Origin: Cryobacterium sp. SO2
Lineage (GTDB): Bacteria; Actinomycetota; Actinomycetes; Actinomycetales; Microbacteriaceae
Assembly: GCF_026151165.2 (NCBI RefSeq)
Contig: NZ_CP117849.1
Span: 2,852,001-2,916,000 of the forward strand
Reading direction: 5' to 3'
DNA length: 64,000 bases
This document shows, one piece after another, positions 1-8,459 of this stretch (its first letter is position 1; the number at the start of each line of letters is the position of its first letter). The position numbers were made by a program, and so were the translations under genes. The notes under the pieces are model-generated. The model was not told where the DNA came from. It saw nothing but the letters and a program-made list of their open reading frames with translations, and ran no database searches.

Positions 1-69
1 CGGATGCGGCCGATCACCCCATCTTCCGGCTCGAGCCGACCGGCCCGGCCGTTCGCGGCTGAGGCCGAG

Positions 70-1728
70 TCAGCGCTCGAGGACTCCCACCATGCGCAGC
101 CAGGCCGCGAGCTGCCCTTCGTCGAGCACGGGCGCCCGCAGGGCCGCGTAACCGTCCGGCCGCACGACGAGCATGCCGGTTCCGGGCCGGTCGTCGAGGC
201 GATGCACGTGCACGAACGGCCCCAGCAGCCGCTCGGGCACCGGGCGCGCATCCGCCTGCAGGAAGATGTGCACACCCGGCGTCGCCATCAACTCGTGCGC
301 CCGCACCCGGCGGCCCTCGCAGCGCACCAGGGTGTCGGCCACCCGCGAGCCCGGCCGCAGGCCCCGCCGGGCCAGGCCGTCGCGCACCGGGATCAGCGAC
401 GCCTGCACATCCACCGACAGCACGCTGCGCGGATAGCGCAGCCGGAACTGCGCGAGCGTGCGCACTCCGGCGGCGGTGAGGCGCCGCCGCCGGATGAGCC
501 ACGGCAGCAGCGGCGCGCCGGCCGGCACGAGCACGGCCCGGCCCAGTTGGGCCAGTGGATGCAGGCTGGCCTCGGCCCAATAGATCAGCCGGGTGAGGCG
601 CAACACCGCAAGGTCCGCCGGACGGCGCTCCTGCGCGTAGGAGTCGAGCAACGCCGACCCGGGCAGTGCAGCGAGGGTGCCGGGCGCGGGCGTCTCCCCC
701 GCCGCGGAGGGGCGGGCCCGACGCCCGGCCGCGGCCGCGAACCCGAGCTTCCAGCCGAGGTTGACCGCGTCGTGGATGCCCGCATTCATGCCCTGCGCGC
801 CCGCCGGGGAGTGCACGTGCGCGGCGTCACCGGCGATGAACAGCGGCCCGCGGCTGAACCGGCTGGCGATCCGGTGCTGCAGCCGCACCTGCGCCGACCA
901 GGCCAGCTCTTCGATGTGGGCGGGCAGGCCGCTCTCGTCGAGCAGCCGCTGCAGCTGGGCGCGCGGCACGGGCGGACCCGGCTGGCCGAACGGCTGCCGG
1001 TCGGCGCCCGCACGGCGGGTGGCGAGCATCCGCCAGGTGGCCCGCTCGCCGATGTTGAAGAGGAACACCAGCCCGCGCCGGCCGACGACGACGTGTGCAA
1101 CCCCGGGCTCAAGGGTGGCGGGCGCGGCGGGCGGCAGCGCGGCGCCGAGCTCCACGTCGGCAAGCACCACCTCCTGCGCGTAATCGCCGCCGAGCCAGCC
1201 GCCCACCGAACCGCGCACCAGGCTGGCCGCGCCGTCGCAGCCCACCAGATAGCGGCAGAGCAGGTTCTCGTCGGATTCGCCGTCGGCGTGCCGCAGCTCG
1301 GCCCGCGCCCCGCCGTGCCGCAGACGGGCCAGCCGCACCAGCTCGGTGCCGCGTTCCACGGTCACCCCGCGCTCGGCGAGCGCCGCGCCGAGCACGGCCT
1401 CCACGTCGGCCTGCCGGATCAGCAGCAGGTGCGGGAACGCCGTGCCGGGCAGGTCGAGCTGGTCGATCGCCACCGGCACCACCCGCGAGCGAAGGTGCAG
1501 CCGCGCGGTCGGCGAGCTGTCGCCGCGCGCGAGCAGCGCATCCGTCACCCCCAGCGGGCGCAGCAGTTCGAGGGTGCGCGGATGCATCACCATGGCCCGC
1601 GACGCCCGGAACGGGTCGGTGCGCCGTTCGACGATGCGCACCAGGGCGCCGTGGTCGTGCGCCTGCAAGGCAAGGGCGAGGCCCGTGGCGCCGGCGCCCA
1701 CCACGAGCACGTCGACGTCGTGGCTCAT
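70..1728 (-). CDS. FAD-dependent aromatic-ring monooxygenase (phenol hydroxylase/PHBH-like)
   Basis: A 552-residue flavoprotein predicted to hydroxylate an aromatic or polyketide-like substrate with NAD(P)H and O2. Residues 9-16 read VVGAGATG, the Rossmann FAD-binding GxGxxG motif. About two thirds in, FIAGDAAHVHSPAGAQGMN is the second FAD motif (GD...P) of the PHBH family, followed by AGIHDAVNLGWKL. The C-terminal 150 residues fit the thioredoxin-like domain of phenol hydroxylases. The ATG at 1728 overlaps the upstream stop (ATGA), so it is translationally coupled to the 1725-2477 gene. The substrate cannot be read from sequence. Confidence 0.9.
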   Translation of the reverse strand: MSHDVDVLVVGAGATGLALALQAHDHGALVRIVERRTDPFRASRAMVMHPRTLELLRPLGVTDALLARGDSSPTARLHLRSRVVPVAIDQLDLPGTAFPHLLLIRQADVEAVLGAALAERGVTVERGTELVRLARLRHGGARAELRHADGESDENLLCRYLVGCDGAASLVRGSVGGWLGGDYAQEVVLADVELGAALPPAAPATLEPGVAHVVVGRRGLVFLFNIGERATWRMLATRRAGADRQPFGQPGPPVPRAQLQRLLDESGLPAHIEELAWSAQVRLQHRIASRFSRGPLFIAGDAAHVHSPAGAQGMNAGIHDAVNLGWKLGFAAAAGRRARPSAAGETPAPGTLAALPGSALLDSYAQERRPADLAVLRLTRLIYWAEASLHPLAQLGRAVLVPAGAPLLPWLIRRRRLTAAGVRTLAQFRLRYPRSVLSVDVQASLIPVRDGLARRGLRPGSRVADTLVRCEGRRVRAHELMATPGVHIFLQADARPVPERLLGPFVHVHRLDDRPGTGMLVVRPDGYAALRAPVLDEGQLAAWLRMVGVLER

Positions 1729-2477
1729 ACCGGTTCGCGCACGCGGCGCTTCGCTGAGATCGGCTCGGTCGGGCGCCACCAGCCCGCCGGCCCGGATGCC
1801 TCGGCCGGCCCCGCCGCGTGCACCCGCCCGGGAGCAATCGACGTGACCGCGGCCGAGCGCGGCGTTCCGGCGAAGGGCGCAGGCCCCGCTACGTGTGCGC
1901 CCCGATGCCGGCCGTTCGGCGCCGCCGGCGCCCTCGGCGCGGAATACCGGCCCGGGTCCCGCAGGAACACGTCCCGGCACACCCCCGGCAACACCCGGTA
2001 GTGGATCGACCCCGGCACGCTGCCCAGCGCAAGCACCCGCCACAGGGTGCGCGCGTAGGTCTCCGCCGCCTGCGCGCCGTCCCACTCGTAGACCCCCCGG
2101 TAGCGGCCGTTCTCGTCGTGGGTGAGCCAGAGTTTCGACACGTAGCCGGGAAACCCCACGAATAGCGGCGTGTTCAGGATGCTCTCCACCCGGAACCAGC
2201 GGTGCGCCCTCCCCTGCAGCATCCGCAGTCGGAAACCCACCACGAGCACAACGGGTTCACGTGTGACGTCGCGGTCGACGACGGTCTCGCGGTAGACCAC
2301 GGCATGGCTGCCGTCGGCGAAGGTGAGCTGCCTCCCGGTGTTCTGCCGGGGCAGGTGGATGCGCCGCTGCAACAGCAGCACGGCCGTGCGCAGCACGCAT
2401 CCGACCAGGCCGAGCACCGCGGGGACCAGTGCGAGCGGAGGTCTCTCGGCCACGCCGCTGCTGGGCTGGATCGTCAT
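1725..2477 (-). CDS. Unknown protein coupled to the monooxygenase
   Basis: A 250-residue protein starting at ATG 2477 behind a strong GGGGAGGAG ribosome site. It has one likely membrane segment near residues 14-32 (LALVPAVLGLVGCVLRTAVL), then a conserved-looking soluble part (RAHRWFRVESILNTPLFVGF, KLWLTHDENGRYRGVYEWDG) and a low-complexity Ala/Pro/Arg tail. The tail may be partly spacer. The stop overlaps the monooxygenase start, so the two are probably co-expressed and may act together. I do not recognise the family; the beta-rich core would suit a small dimeric alpha-beta-barrel fold, but that is a guess. Confidence 0.7.
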   Translation of the reverse strand: MTIQPSSGVAERPPLALVPAVLGLVGCVLRTAVLLLQRRIHLPRQNTGRQLTFADGSHAVVYRETVVDRDVTREPVVLVVGFRLRMLQGRAHRWFRVESILNTPLFVGFPGYVSKLWLTHDENGRYRGVYEWDGAQAAETYARTLWRVLALGSVPGSIHYRVLPGVCRDVFLRDPGRYSAPRAPAAPNGRHRGAHVAGPAPFAGTPRSAAVTSIAPGRVHAAGPAEASGPAGWWRPTEPISAKRRVREPV

Positions 2478-2802
2478 GGTGCTCCTCCCCGCGGCACTGG
2501 GTGCGTCCGCCGGGGTGGCGGGAGCCGGTGCACGACCGTGCCAGCATAGGCAGCCCGTCGGCGCCCGGGAAGGGCCGGCGGCGGCAGCCGGCCGGCCGGG
2601 CGACCCGCCGGACGACCCGATTCCCGGTCGCGTCGCGCGCGTTCCGAGGGGTAGCCTGAACTGCGCCTTGGCGGGGTCTTCAGCCGCGGGGGCAGCATCC
2701 GCTCGCCATCTCTCTGCCTCGTTTCTCGCCGTCGAGCGTCCCGCAGCCTCCTCGTGGAGTCCGCCCAGCATCTCCAGCGCACGAATGATCGACGAAGGAC
2801 CC
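2478..2802. other. 325-bp divergent intergenic region
   Basis: Separates the leftward monooxygenase pair from the rightward acetyltransferase. It carries no recognisable gene. A TAGCCT hexamer at 2652-2657 could be an actinobacterial -10 box for the rightward gene, leaving a leader of about 140 bases. I could not assign a riboswitch or operator to that leader. Confidence 0.5.
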
Positions 2803-3357
2803 ATGACTTCGATCTCTCCCCTCGACGAACCGTGGCCGTCCACGGTCGCCCCGACGGTTCAGCTCGTGCAGCTGAACGCCGCCACTATCGACGCCCTCGC
2901 CGACGAAGACCTCGACCTCGCCAATGAGCAGGCCGCGGTGGAGCTGAGCCCCTACTTCGTGGAACCCGCCAGCGCGAACACCTGGCGGCGGCGCAGCCGG
3001 CAGCTCGCCGAGACCCCCACAGATGCCAGCTGGATCACCCGGGTCATCTACGACCCCACCCGGCAGCTGGCGGTGGGCCAGTCCGGCTACCACGGCGCCC
3101 CGGACGCCGATGGCATGGTCGAGGTCGGTTACGCGGTGGATGCCGCGTTCCACCGGCAGGGTTACGCCCGCGCCGCTCTCACCGCGCTGCTCGAACGGGC
3201 CAGGCTGGAGCCGTCGGTCGCGGTGGTGCGGGCCAGCATCCGCCCCGACAACCTGCCCTCGAACAACCTCATCGCCCAGTTCGGCTTCGTGGCCGTCGGC
3301 GAGCTCTGGGACGACGAAGACGGCATGGAGACCATCTTCGAACTCCCCGTCGGCTAG
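2803..3357 (+). CDS. GNAT-family N-acetyltransferase
   Basis: A 184-residue acetyltransferase expected to transfer acetyl from acetyl-CoA to an amine on a small molecule or protein N-terminus. The acetyl-CoA loop is seen in EVGYAVDAAFHRQGYARAAL (RQGYARAA corresponds to the R/QxxGxG/A motif), followed by an alpha helix and the typical SNNLIAQFGFVAVGE segment of RimJ/RimL-like members. ATG 2803 is chosen because GAAGGA lies 4 bases upstream; an upstream in-frame ATG at 2785 lacks such a site. Substrate unknown. It is monocistronic or followed by the MFS gene after about 100 bases. Confidence 0.88.
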   Translation: MTSISPLDEPWPSTVAPTVQLVQLNAATIDALADEDLDLANEQAAVELSPYFVEPASANTWRRRSRQLAETPTDASWITRVIYDPTRQLAVGQSGYHGAPDADGMVEVGYAVDAAFHRQGYARAALTALLERARLEPSVAVVRASIRPDNLPSNNLIAQFGFVAVGELWDDEDGMETIFELPVG

Positions 3358-3458
3358 CCCGGTCGGCTAACCCCGTTGGCTCGCCCGGACAGTGACCGGC
3401 GGCATCCGTGCCAAGCTTGTTCCCGTACGCCGACTCCCCACGAAAGACCGCCGACGCA

Positions 3459-4772
3459 ATGACGCCTCCCGCACGCCCCATCAGCCGCCCCGACGTGGAT
3501 GTGCGCCGCGCGCGCACCGCCGTCGCCGTGCTGTTCTTCACCAATGGCGCCCTCTTCGCCAACCTGATCCCCCGGTATCCGGCGATCAAGGCCGACCTCG
3601 GCCTCAGCAACGCCGAATTCGGGCTTGCCATCGCCGCCTTCCCGCTCGGAGCGCTCATCGCCGGGCTCGCCGCCGGCATGCTGATCCGCCGGTTCCGGTC
3701 GTCGCGGGTGGCCGTGGTCTCCACCATGCTCACCGCGGTCGGGCTGATCCTGGCCGGCGTCGCGCCGGGCTGGGCGGCCCTCGCCCTGGGCATCTTCCTC
3801 GCCGGGGCGATGGACTCGATCACCGACGTGGCGCAGAACTCGCACGGGCTGCGGGTGCAGCGGCTCTACCAGAGGAGCATCCTCAACTCGTTCCACGCGG
3901 TCTGGAGCATCGGCGCGGTCACCGGCGGCCTGCTCGGCGCGGCCGCCGCCCAGCTCGATGTGCCCCGCGGCACGCACCTGATCGTCTCCGCGGTCACCTT
4001 CAGCATGTTCGCCCTGGTGGCCTACCGGTCGCTGCTGCACGGCCCCGAGCCCGTCGAACCGACCGAACCGCCGGCATCCGCCCCCACCGACCCGGCCGCC
4101 GGATCGGCCGATGTCGCCGCCGGCGGTGCGGCCGGCACCAGCCCGGCCCGCTCGTTCGGCCGGCTGGGCAAGTGGCTCGTGCTCGGCGCCCTCGTGGTCA
4201 TCGCCGCCTCGGGCGCGCTGGTCGAAGACGCCGGCAGCACCTGGTCGGCGATCTTCCTCTCCGACTCGCTCGGCACATCCGCCCTGCTGGCCGGTTTCGG
4301 CTTCATCGCGCTGCAGGGCATGCAATTCATCGGGCGGATGCTCGGCGACAGGTTCGTGGACAGGTTCGGCCAGCGCGCCGTGGCCCGCACCGGCGGCGCC
4401 ATCGTGTTCCTGGGCATGGGCACCGCGCTCGCGTTCCCGTCCGTCGCCGGCATCATCGTGGGCTTCGGCCTGGCCGGATTCGGCGTGGCCACGCTCATCC
4501 CCGCGGCCATGCACGCCGCCGACGAACTGCCCGGCTTCCGCACCGGTACCGGCCTCACCATCGTCGCCTGGCTGCTGCGGCTGGGCTTCCTGGTGTCGCC
4601 GCCCATCGTCGGGTTCATCGCCGACCTGTCCGCACTGCGCTACGGACTGCTCGTGGTTCCCCTGGCCGGGCTGCTCGTGGTGCTGTTCGCGCCCGTGCTC
4701 GCCACCCGGGTGCGCCCGCGCGCGACGGATGCCGCTCCCACCGACGAACCGGAGCTCGCCTCCGCGACCTGA
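3459..4772 (+). CDS. MFS transporter
   Basis: A 437-residue integral membrane protein with about twelve hydrophobic segments and the cytoplasmic loop pattern of the major facilitator superfamily (LIRRFRSSR between TM2 and TM3, LGDRFVDRFGQR between TM8 and TM9). A hydrophilic Pro/Ala loop (residues about 203-240) separates the two halves. The overall look is of the YbjJ/fucose-permease-like branch, so export or uptake of a small neutral compound is likely, but substrate is unknown. A GTG at 3408 would add 17 residues; ATG 3459 is preferred since the membrane part begins soon after. It converges on the next gene with a 9-bp gap. Confidence 0.85.
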   Translation: MTPPARPISRPDVDVRRARTAVAVLFFTNGALFANLIPRYPAIKADLGLSNAEFGLAIAAFPLGALIAGLAAGMLIRRFRSSRVAVVSTMLTAVGLILAGVAPGWAALALGIFLAGAMDSITDVAQNSHGLRVQRLYQRSILNSFHAVWSIGAVTGGLLGAAAAQLDVPRGTHLIVSAVTFSMFALVAYRSLLHGPEPVEPTEPPASAPTDPAAGSADVAAGGAAGTSPARSFGRLGKWLVLGALVVIAASGALVEDAGSTWSAIFLSDSLGTSALLAGFGFIALQGMQFIGRMLGDRFVDRFGQRAVARTGGAIVFLGMGTALAFPSVAGIIVGFGLAGFGVATLIPAAMHAADELPGFRTGTGLTIVAWLLRLGFLVSPPIVGFIADLSALRYGLLVVPLAGLLVVLFAPVLATRVRPRATDAAPTDEPELASAT

Positions 4773-4781
4773 CCGTTCGCG

Positions 4782-5039
4782 TTAGTCCGCGGGCATCTCG
4801 TCGGCGGCCCGCACCGTGGGCGCCGGCGGCACCGGGGGCCGCAACGCGAGGCCGAGGAAGACGGCCAGGCCGAACACACCGGTGATCAGCCCGCCCGCAC
4901 TCAGGTAGGTCTCCGCGGGGCTGAGCGGCGTGATCTGCGTGTCGACCCGGGCGCCCAGAATGATCAGGTACACCGTGGCCGCCACGCAGAGGGCACTGCT
5001 CACGACCAGGCCGAGCACGACAAACGCACGATGATTCAC
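4782..5039 (-). CDS. Small two-TM membrane protein
   Basis: An 85-residue protein with two hydrophobic helices (about residues 5-28 and 45-65) and a Pro-rich hydrophilic C-terminus ending ADEMPAD. A GTG start at 5039 is chosen because GAAGGAG stands just upstream. An ATG ten codons earlier lies upstream of this ribosome site and would mask it. I do not recognise the family and nothing nearby indicates a role. Confidence 0.7.
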   Translation of the reverse strand: MNHRAFVVLGLVVSSALCVAATVYLIILGARVDTQITPLSPAETYLSAGGLITGVFGLAVFLGLALRPPVPPAPTVRAADEMPAD

Positions 5040-5144
5040 GTTGGCTCCTTCGGGTAAGGAAACGTTCACGTGCAGTCAAGCACAGATCAGCCCTGATCAG
5101 GCCGAAATCCGCGCACCCTCAGCGGGGGGCTTGGTCACGATGCG

Positions 5145-5273
5145 CTAACGCCAGAAGAAGACCAATTCCAGTGCCGCCCCGCCCAGCTCCGACATCTGGA
5201 GGGGCAGACGGGCCAGCCAAGCGCGCGCTCGCTCCCGCATCCGTTGCCGCCGCGCGGTGCCCGTGTCGCTCAT
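5145..5273 (-). CDS. Possible 42-residue basic peptide
   Basis: An open frame starting ATG at 5273 encodes an Arg-rich amphipathic N-terminus (MSDTGTARRQRMRERARAWL) and ends LELVFFWR before TAG. It sits divergently beside the glutaredoxin gene. No convincing ribosome site is present, so it may be spurious; I list it only because the gap would otherwise be empty and the residue composition is not that of random antisense frame. Confidence 0.25.
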   Translation of the reverse strand: MSDTGTARRQRMRERARAWLARLPLQMSELGGAALELVFFWR

Positions 5274-5329
5274 ACCCGCAGCCTAGGCGCTCAGCGGTCT
5301 CCAAGGCGCGGCGCGCTTACACTCGACGG

Positions 5330-5614
5330 ATGACCGACTCCGCCGCTTCCGTCCCGTCGACCGCCGATGCCCGCCTCACGATGTTCGGCGCCGAGTGGTG
5401 CCGCGACTGCCGCCGGTCGAAGTCGCTGCTGGACGGCCTGGGCATCGACTACGACTACATCGACCTCGAGAGCGTCGCCGACGGCGCCGACCGGGCCAGG
5501 GCCATCAGCGGCCGCACCCAGATCCCCGTGATCGTCTTCGCCGACAACACCCACCTGGTGGAGCCAAGCGACGCCGACGTGCGCGCCAAGCTCACCGCCC
5601 TGGGCACGATCTAA
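5330..5614 (+). CDS. Glutaredoxin-like / mycoredoxin-type protein
   Basis: A 94-residue cytosolic thioredoxin-fold protein. The redox motif is C24-R-D-C27 in GAEWCRDCRRSK, and the cis-proline is in GRTQIPVIVF. The order beta-CxxC-helix ... TQIPV ... is that of glutaredoxin-like NrdH/mycoredoxin proteins, which in actinobacteria reduce mixed disulfides with mycothiol. The CRDC motif differs from the usual CPYC of mycoredoxin-1. ATG 5330 is the only start that places the first strand correctly. It is followed by a large hairpin and converges on the 5781-6260 gene. Confidence 0.88.
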   Translation: MTDSAASVPSTADARLTMFGAEWCRDCRRSKSLLDGLGIDYDYIDLESVADGADRARAISGRTQIPVIVFADNTHLVEPSDADVRAKLTALGTI

Positions 5615-5620
5615 AACTCC

Positions 5621-5682
5621 CGCGAGCCGTGAGAAGAGCCCCCCAAAAGTCGCGACTTTAGGGGCTTTTCTCACGGTTCGCG
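5621..5682. terminator. Long hairpin between convergent genes, candidate bidirectional terminator
   Basis: Arms CGCGAGCCGTGAGAAGAGCC (5621-5640, continuing CC) and GGGGCTTTTCTCACGGTTCG (5661-5680, continuing CG) pair over about 22 bp with two or three mismatches. The loop itself contains the palindrome AAAGTCGCGACTTT. The position only 7 bp after a stop codon, between converging genes, fits a terminator in both directions; the length and nested palindrome also suit a dispersed repeat. Confidence 0.6.
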
Positions 5683-5780
5683 GATGCTGGTCGGTGCAGT
5701 CATCCAGGTTGGCCACCAGGGCGATCGGGTCGCGAGGGTGATCGTGTGGGAGAAGGGGACCCCGCCGCCGCTGAGCCCGG

Positions 5781-6260
5781 CTAGCGCGGCACCCCGAGCA
5801 GCTCCCCCAGGGTCGTCAGTGCCGCGGTCTCCTCGTCGCTGACGAAAGTGCGGCCGGCCGTCACCGGGCCGCCCTCCGGTGCAGCCCTGACCACGTGCTG
5901 CGCCACCCTGTACAGCCAGGCCCGGAACGCCGACGCCTCCGCCCGCGCGTGCGCGTCGACGATGCCCAGCGCCCGGCCCAGCTCCCGCAGCACCCTCTCC
6001 TGCCCGGCGGGCGAACCGTCGATCGTGCCCAGGTCGCGGGTCAGGTGCTCGGCCACCAGGTCCGCCTCGATCTCCCGCACGAGCGGCAGACCGTCCGGCT
6101 GGGATGCCTCCAGCGTCACGGCCTTCTCCGCGGCGAGCATCTCGGTGAGCATGCCGATCGGTCCGCTGGGTGAGGAGCCTGCCACGAACATGCCCACGAG
6201 GAACGGCGCGCTCCCCACCATCCGCCACTGCTCTGCGGTGAACGCCTCCTTGACGCTCAT
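5781..6260 (-). CDS. Conserved-looking hypothetical protein
   Basis: A 159-residue soluble, mostly helical protein. It starts at ATG 6260 behind GAGGAG. The text FTAEQWRMVGSAPFLVGMFVAGSSPSGPIGMLTEMLAAEKA at the start suggests a buried helix rather than a membrane span, and the C-terminal half (ASAFRAWLYRVAQHVVRAAPEGG ... VSDEETAALTTLGELLGV) is typical of small actinobacterial proteins of unknown role with tellurite-resistance/TerB-like helical folds. That similarity is only an impression. No operon partner is evident. Confidence 0.75.
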   Translation of the reverse strand: MSVKEAFTAEQWRMVGSAPFLVGMFVAGSSPSGPIGMLTEMLAAEKAVTLEASQPDGLPLVREIEADLVAEHLTRDLGTIDGSPAGQERVLRELGRALGIVDAHARAEASAFRAWLYRVAQHVVRAAPEGGPVTAGRTFVSDEETAALTTLGELLGVPR

Positions 6261-6379
6261 CTTTCGCTCCTCACCGAGTGCCGGCGGCCCCGGCCCTGCT
6301 CCCACGCTACGCCTGCCCCTCCCCGGCTCGGAAGCCCCGGAGAGCGCACGGATGCGCCGCGATCGCCCGAAAAACCCGT

Positions 6380-6443
6380 TGCGCGGGCACGGCGCCGTTT
6401 CGCGGGTGGCGTGCCACCCGCGCAACGGCGCGCAACCCGCGCA
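6380..6443. repeat. 64-bp palindromic intergenic element, copy 1
   Basis: One of sixteen copies in the window. It has an outer inverted repeat (TGCGCGGG...CCCGCGCA) around the core GCGGGTGGCGTGCCACCCGC. In this copy alone the GGCGCC step lies only in the left arm, so it is in the opposite orientation to most others. It lies between two divergent genes (6260 leftward, 6539 rightward). Confidence 0.9.
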
Positions 6444-6538
6444 ACGTGAAAAGACGGCCCCGCCCGGCTCCGGCAGCCCGCGCGCGGATGCCCGCCCGCC
6501 CGTTGAACCGCACCCCGCCCGGGTATACCGTGTGCGCC

Positions 6539-6838
6539 ATGACCACCGTCACCCAGTACTGGGCACCCCACGAGGGCCAGAACGGGCTCTACCAGGCCAG
6601 GGGCACCCTCATCTGGTCGTGGCCGCTCGGCGACAACTCGCACTACTGGGGTTACGCAGTGCGCCCCTACCAGGGCAACATGCAGGTCGAGATCGAACGC
6701 GAGTGGACCACATCCGACAACGACATGCAGTTCGTCGAACACTTCCTGGTCACCGTCTCCGACCCGGTCGGCCGGGAATTCCGGCCATCCGGCAACGGCG
6801 GGCTGCTGATGTTCACCGCGATCGAAGTGGAGTCCTGA
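6539..6838 (+). CDS. Hypothetical protein, first gene of a coupled pair
   Basis: A 99-residue protein rich in aromatic residues (TQYWAPHEGQ, LIWSWPLGDNSHYWGYAVRPYQG) with no signal peptide or membrane helix. The likely fold is a small beta-sandwich or barrel; I do not recognise the family. ATG 6539 is followed directly by a compact protein, and the stop overlaps the next ATG (TGATG at 6836-6840), so the two are co-translated. Confidence 0.65.
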   Translation: MTTVTQYWAPHEGQNGLYQARGTLIWSWPLGDNSHYWGYAVRPYQGNMQVEIEREWTTSDNDMQFVEHFLVTVSDPVGREFRPSGNGGLLMFTAIEVES

Positions 6839-7065
6839 TGCTCCTCATCGCCGTGCACGACCACGCCGGCACCATCATCGGGGCCGTCATCGACGACGGC
6901 GAATACCCGACCCCCACGCCCGTGCCGCCGGAGGACTACCGGCTCGCCCGCATCGAACTCACCGACGAGCAGGCCAGGCTGGGTCTGTTCGAGCTGTGCA
7001 CCCGGATGTGCGTGGACGCCCACACGAACACGCTCGCCACCATCGACAACCACGCGGCATCCTGA
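6838..7065 (+). CDS. Hypothetical protein, second gene of a coupled pair
   Basis: A 75-residue acidic protein. Its start overlaps the previous stop codon, which is the main support for its being real. It begins with a beta-strand-like LLIAVHDHAGTIIGAVIDDG and contains two cysteines in ELCTRMCVDAHTNTL. No family recognised; likely works with, or is bound by, the upstream 99-residue product. Confidence 0.6.
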   Translation: MLLIAVHDHAGTIIGAVIDDGEYPTPTPVPPEDYRLARIELTDEQARLGLFELCTRMCVDAHTNTLATIDNHAAS

Positions 7066-7138
7066 TGCCCGCGCCCCGGCCGGCCCCGCCCGGCGGCCAC
7101 CGCGTGGTGCCCGGGTAGTCTTCATTTCGGGGGTACTG

Positions 7139-7375
7139 ATGAACATGACAGACCAGGAGCTATCCGAGGCTGACGGGCTGGCGATCTTCGACGACGTCCA
7201 CGAGGTGCGACCCGAACGGGCGAGCGTGATCGGCTTGCACCTGGCCACGATCGTGCTGAGCTATTCGATCATCCTCGGCATCGTGGTGGTCGTGGCCGTT
7301 GTCGTGGTCCTGGCCGTCACCCTGGCCTGGCCGTTCGTCGTGGCCGCGCTCTTCCCGGAGCTTTCACCGCTCTGA
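7139..7375 (+). CDS. Small membrane protein
   Basis: A 78-residue protein with an acidic N-terminal tail (DQELSEADGLAIFDDVHEVRPE) and a long Val/Ile/Leu stretch (about residues 33-72) that could form one or two helices. A GGGGGTA run just before ATG 7139 could serve as ribosome site. Function unknown; it converges on the hemerythrin-like gene. Confidence 0.6.
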   Translation: MNMTDQELSEADGLAIFDDVHEVRPERASVIGLHLATIVLSYSIILGIVVVVAVVVVLAVTLAWPFVVAALFPELSPL

Positions 7376-7414
7376 GCCGTCGCCGCCCGGCCGCCTGCCC
7401 GCGGGCGAACTCAG

Positions 7415-8107
7415 CTACCGCACGAGCGCCGCACGGTACCGCTCGTACCTCTGCTTGCCCACCACCCGCCAGATCAGCCGCAGCGGCGCCTGCAGGTGCT
7501 CACGCTGCCACTCCGCGCCGCCATCCGGTTGCGCGTCGAGGATCGTGCCCAGCTGGATGAACACCTTGCCCTTCGGCGTGGCCCTGCGGCCGTGCTCGGC
7601 GAGCGCGTCGACGTCCCGCGGCGCCAGAACGGTCTCCATCACCGGCACGATGTTCGTCTCCTCGTCGGGCAGGTGCACGGCGAGCGCCGCGTTGATCCCG
7701 GCGAGCGCGGTCGTCACGGATGCGGCATCCGTCGCCCGGCCGCCGGCGCGCCAGGCCGGCAGGCTCGCGTCGAGCTTCGCCAGGTGCACGAGCATCTCGG
7801 CATGCTGCTGCTTCATGCGCTCGACATGGGCCGTGCACGACGGAGCCCGGTTCTCCAGCCGGTCCCAGAGCAGGGTGTCCTCGCCCTCGTGGTGGGCGTG
7901 CAGCCCGACGGAGAGCATCGCCAAGTAGTCGCCGACGATCTCGGCCTGGGCCGCATCCGAGTCGGCGACACCGCCGACCAGCGCCGGGCCCTCGCCGAAC
8001 CCGGCCCGGAACATCCGATGGATCTCGGCCATGCCGCGGGCGTCGCAGGTGCGCGTGCGGTTCGCGCCACTGGGGTCGCCGCTGGCGGGCAACGCTGTAG
8101 CGGGCAT
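7415..8107 (-). CDS. Hemerythrin-like (HHE) domain protein
   Basis: A 230-residue cytosolic helical protein. The spaced His/Glu set GLHAHHEGEDTLLW, MKQQHAEML and VHLPDEETNIVPV matches the HHE cation-binding signature (H...HxxxE...H...HxxxD/E), which binds a di-iron centre. Members sense or store O2 or protect Fe-S centres under oxidative or nitrosative stress. The start ATG 8107 follows GGAGT. An upstream in-frame codon would add 15 residues without a ribosome site. The gene is alone and divergent from the GGDEF-EAL gene. Confidence 0.85.
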   Translation of the reverse strand: MPATALPASGDPSGANRTRTCDARGMAEIHRMFRAGFGEGPALVGGVADSDAAQAEIVGDYLAMLSVGLHAHHEGEDTLLWDRLENRAPSCTAHVERMKQQHAEMLVHLAKLDASLPAWRAGGRATDAASVTTALAGINAALAVHLPDEETNIVPVMETVLAPRDVDALAEHGRRATPKGKVFIQLGTILDAQPDGGAEWQREHLQAPLRLIWRVVGKQRYERYRAALVR

Positions 8108-8256
8108 GAGGACTCCTTCGTCGGTGAACGCGGCTATCGGTAGGCGCTGCAAACTGTATTCGGGTGCGGGCCCCCCATCAAGGGGTCACCGGCTCGATCG
8201 ACTATCGGCCGGGCACCCGCCCACGTGCGTCGAGCATTGTCGGCGGCGGATGCCGG

Positions 8257-8320
8257 TGCGCGGGTCAGGCGCCGCTCCGCGGGCTGCGCGCCACCCGCGC
8301 AACGGCGCCGTGCCCGCGGA
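8257..8320. repeat. 64-bp palindromic intergenic element, copy 2
   Basis: Lies in the 352-bp divergent gap 8108-8459 between the hemerythrin-like and GGDEF-EAL genes. Core half-sites CCGCGGGCTGCGCGCCACCC are slightly degenerate, and both arms hold GGCGCC. The rest of the gap has no gene; an AT-rich stretch at 8401-8425 (TACTATTCGATAAC) is the likeliest promoter for the rightward gene. Confidence 0.88.
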
Positions 8321-8459
8321 ACGCCCACGGCACTCACCGCGCAGCCGAAGAGTGCCACGGGCAGCGGCGGAGCGGTGCCGGGACGCGTCGCTCGCATCCG
8401 CTACTATTCGATAACTGATCACAGAATCGCGATCCACCCGGCTCGCAGGCAGGGGCACA

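Noticed and set aside
4..2001. Long rightward open frame (665 codons) opposite the monooxygenase
   Set aside because: It is a high-GC antisense shadow: Arg/Pro/Ala/Gly/His-rich, no ordered motif, while the opposite strand has clear FAD motifs and a ribosome site. The same holds for the long antisense frames at 3354-4514, 14663-16156, 45202-47268, 48005-49639 and 49674-51473.
2640..2802. Possible riboswitch leader before the acetyltransferase
   Set aside because: The leader is long and G/C-rich, but I could not fit it to the conserved core of any riboswitch I know, and the downstream gene is not a usual target.
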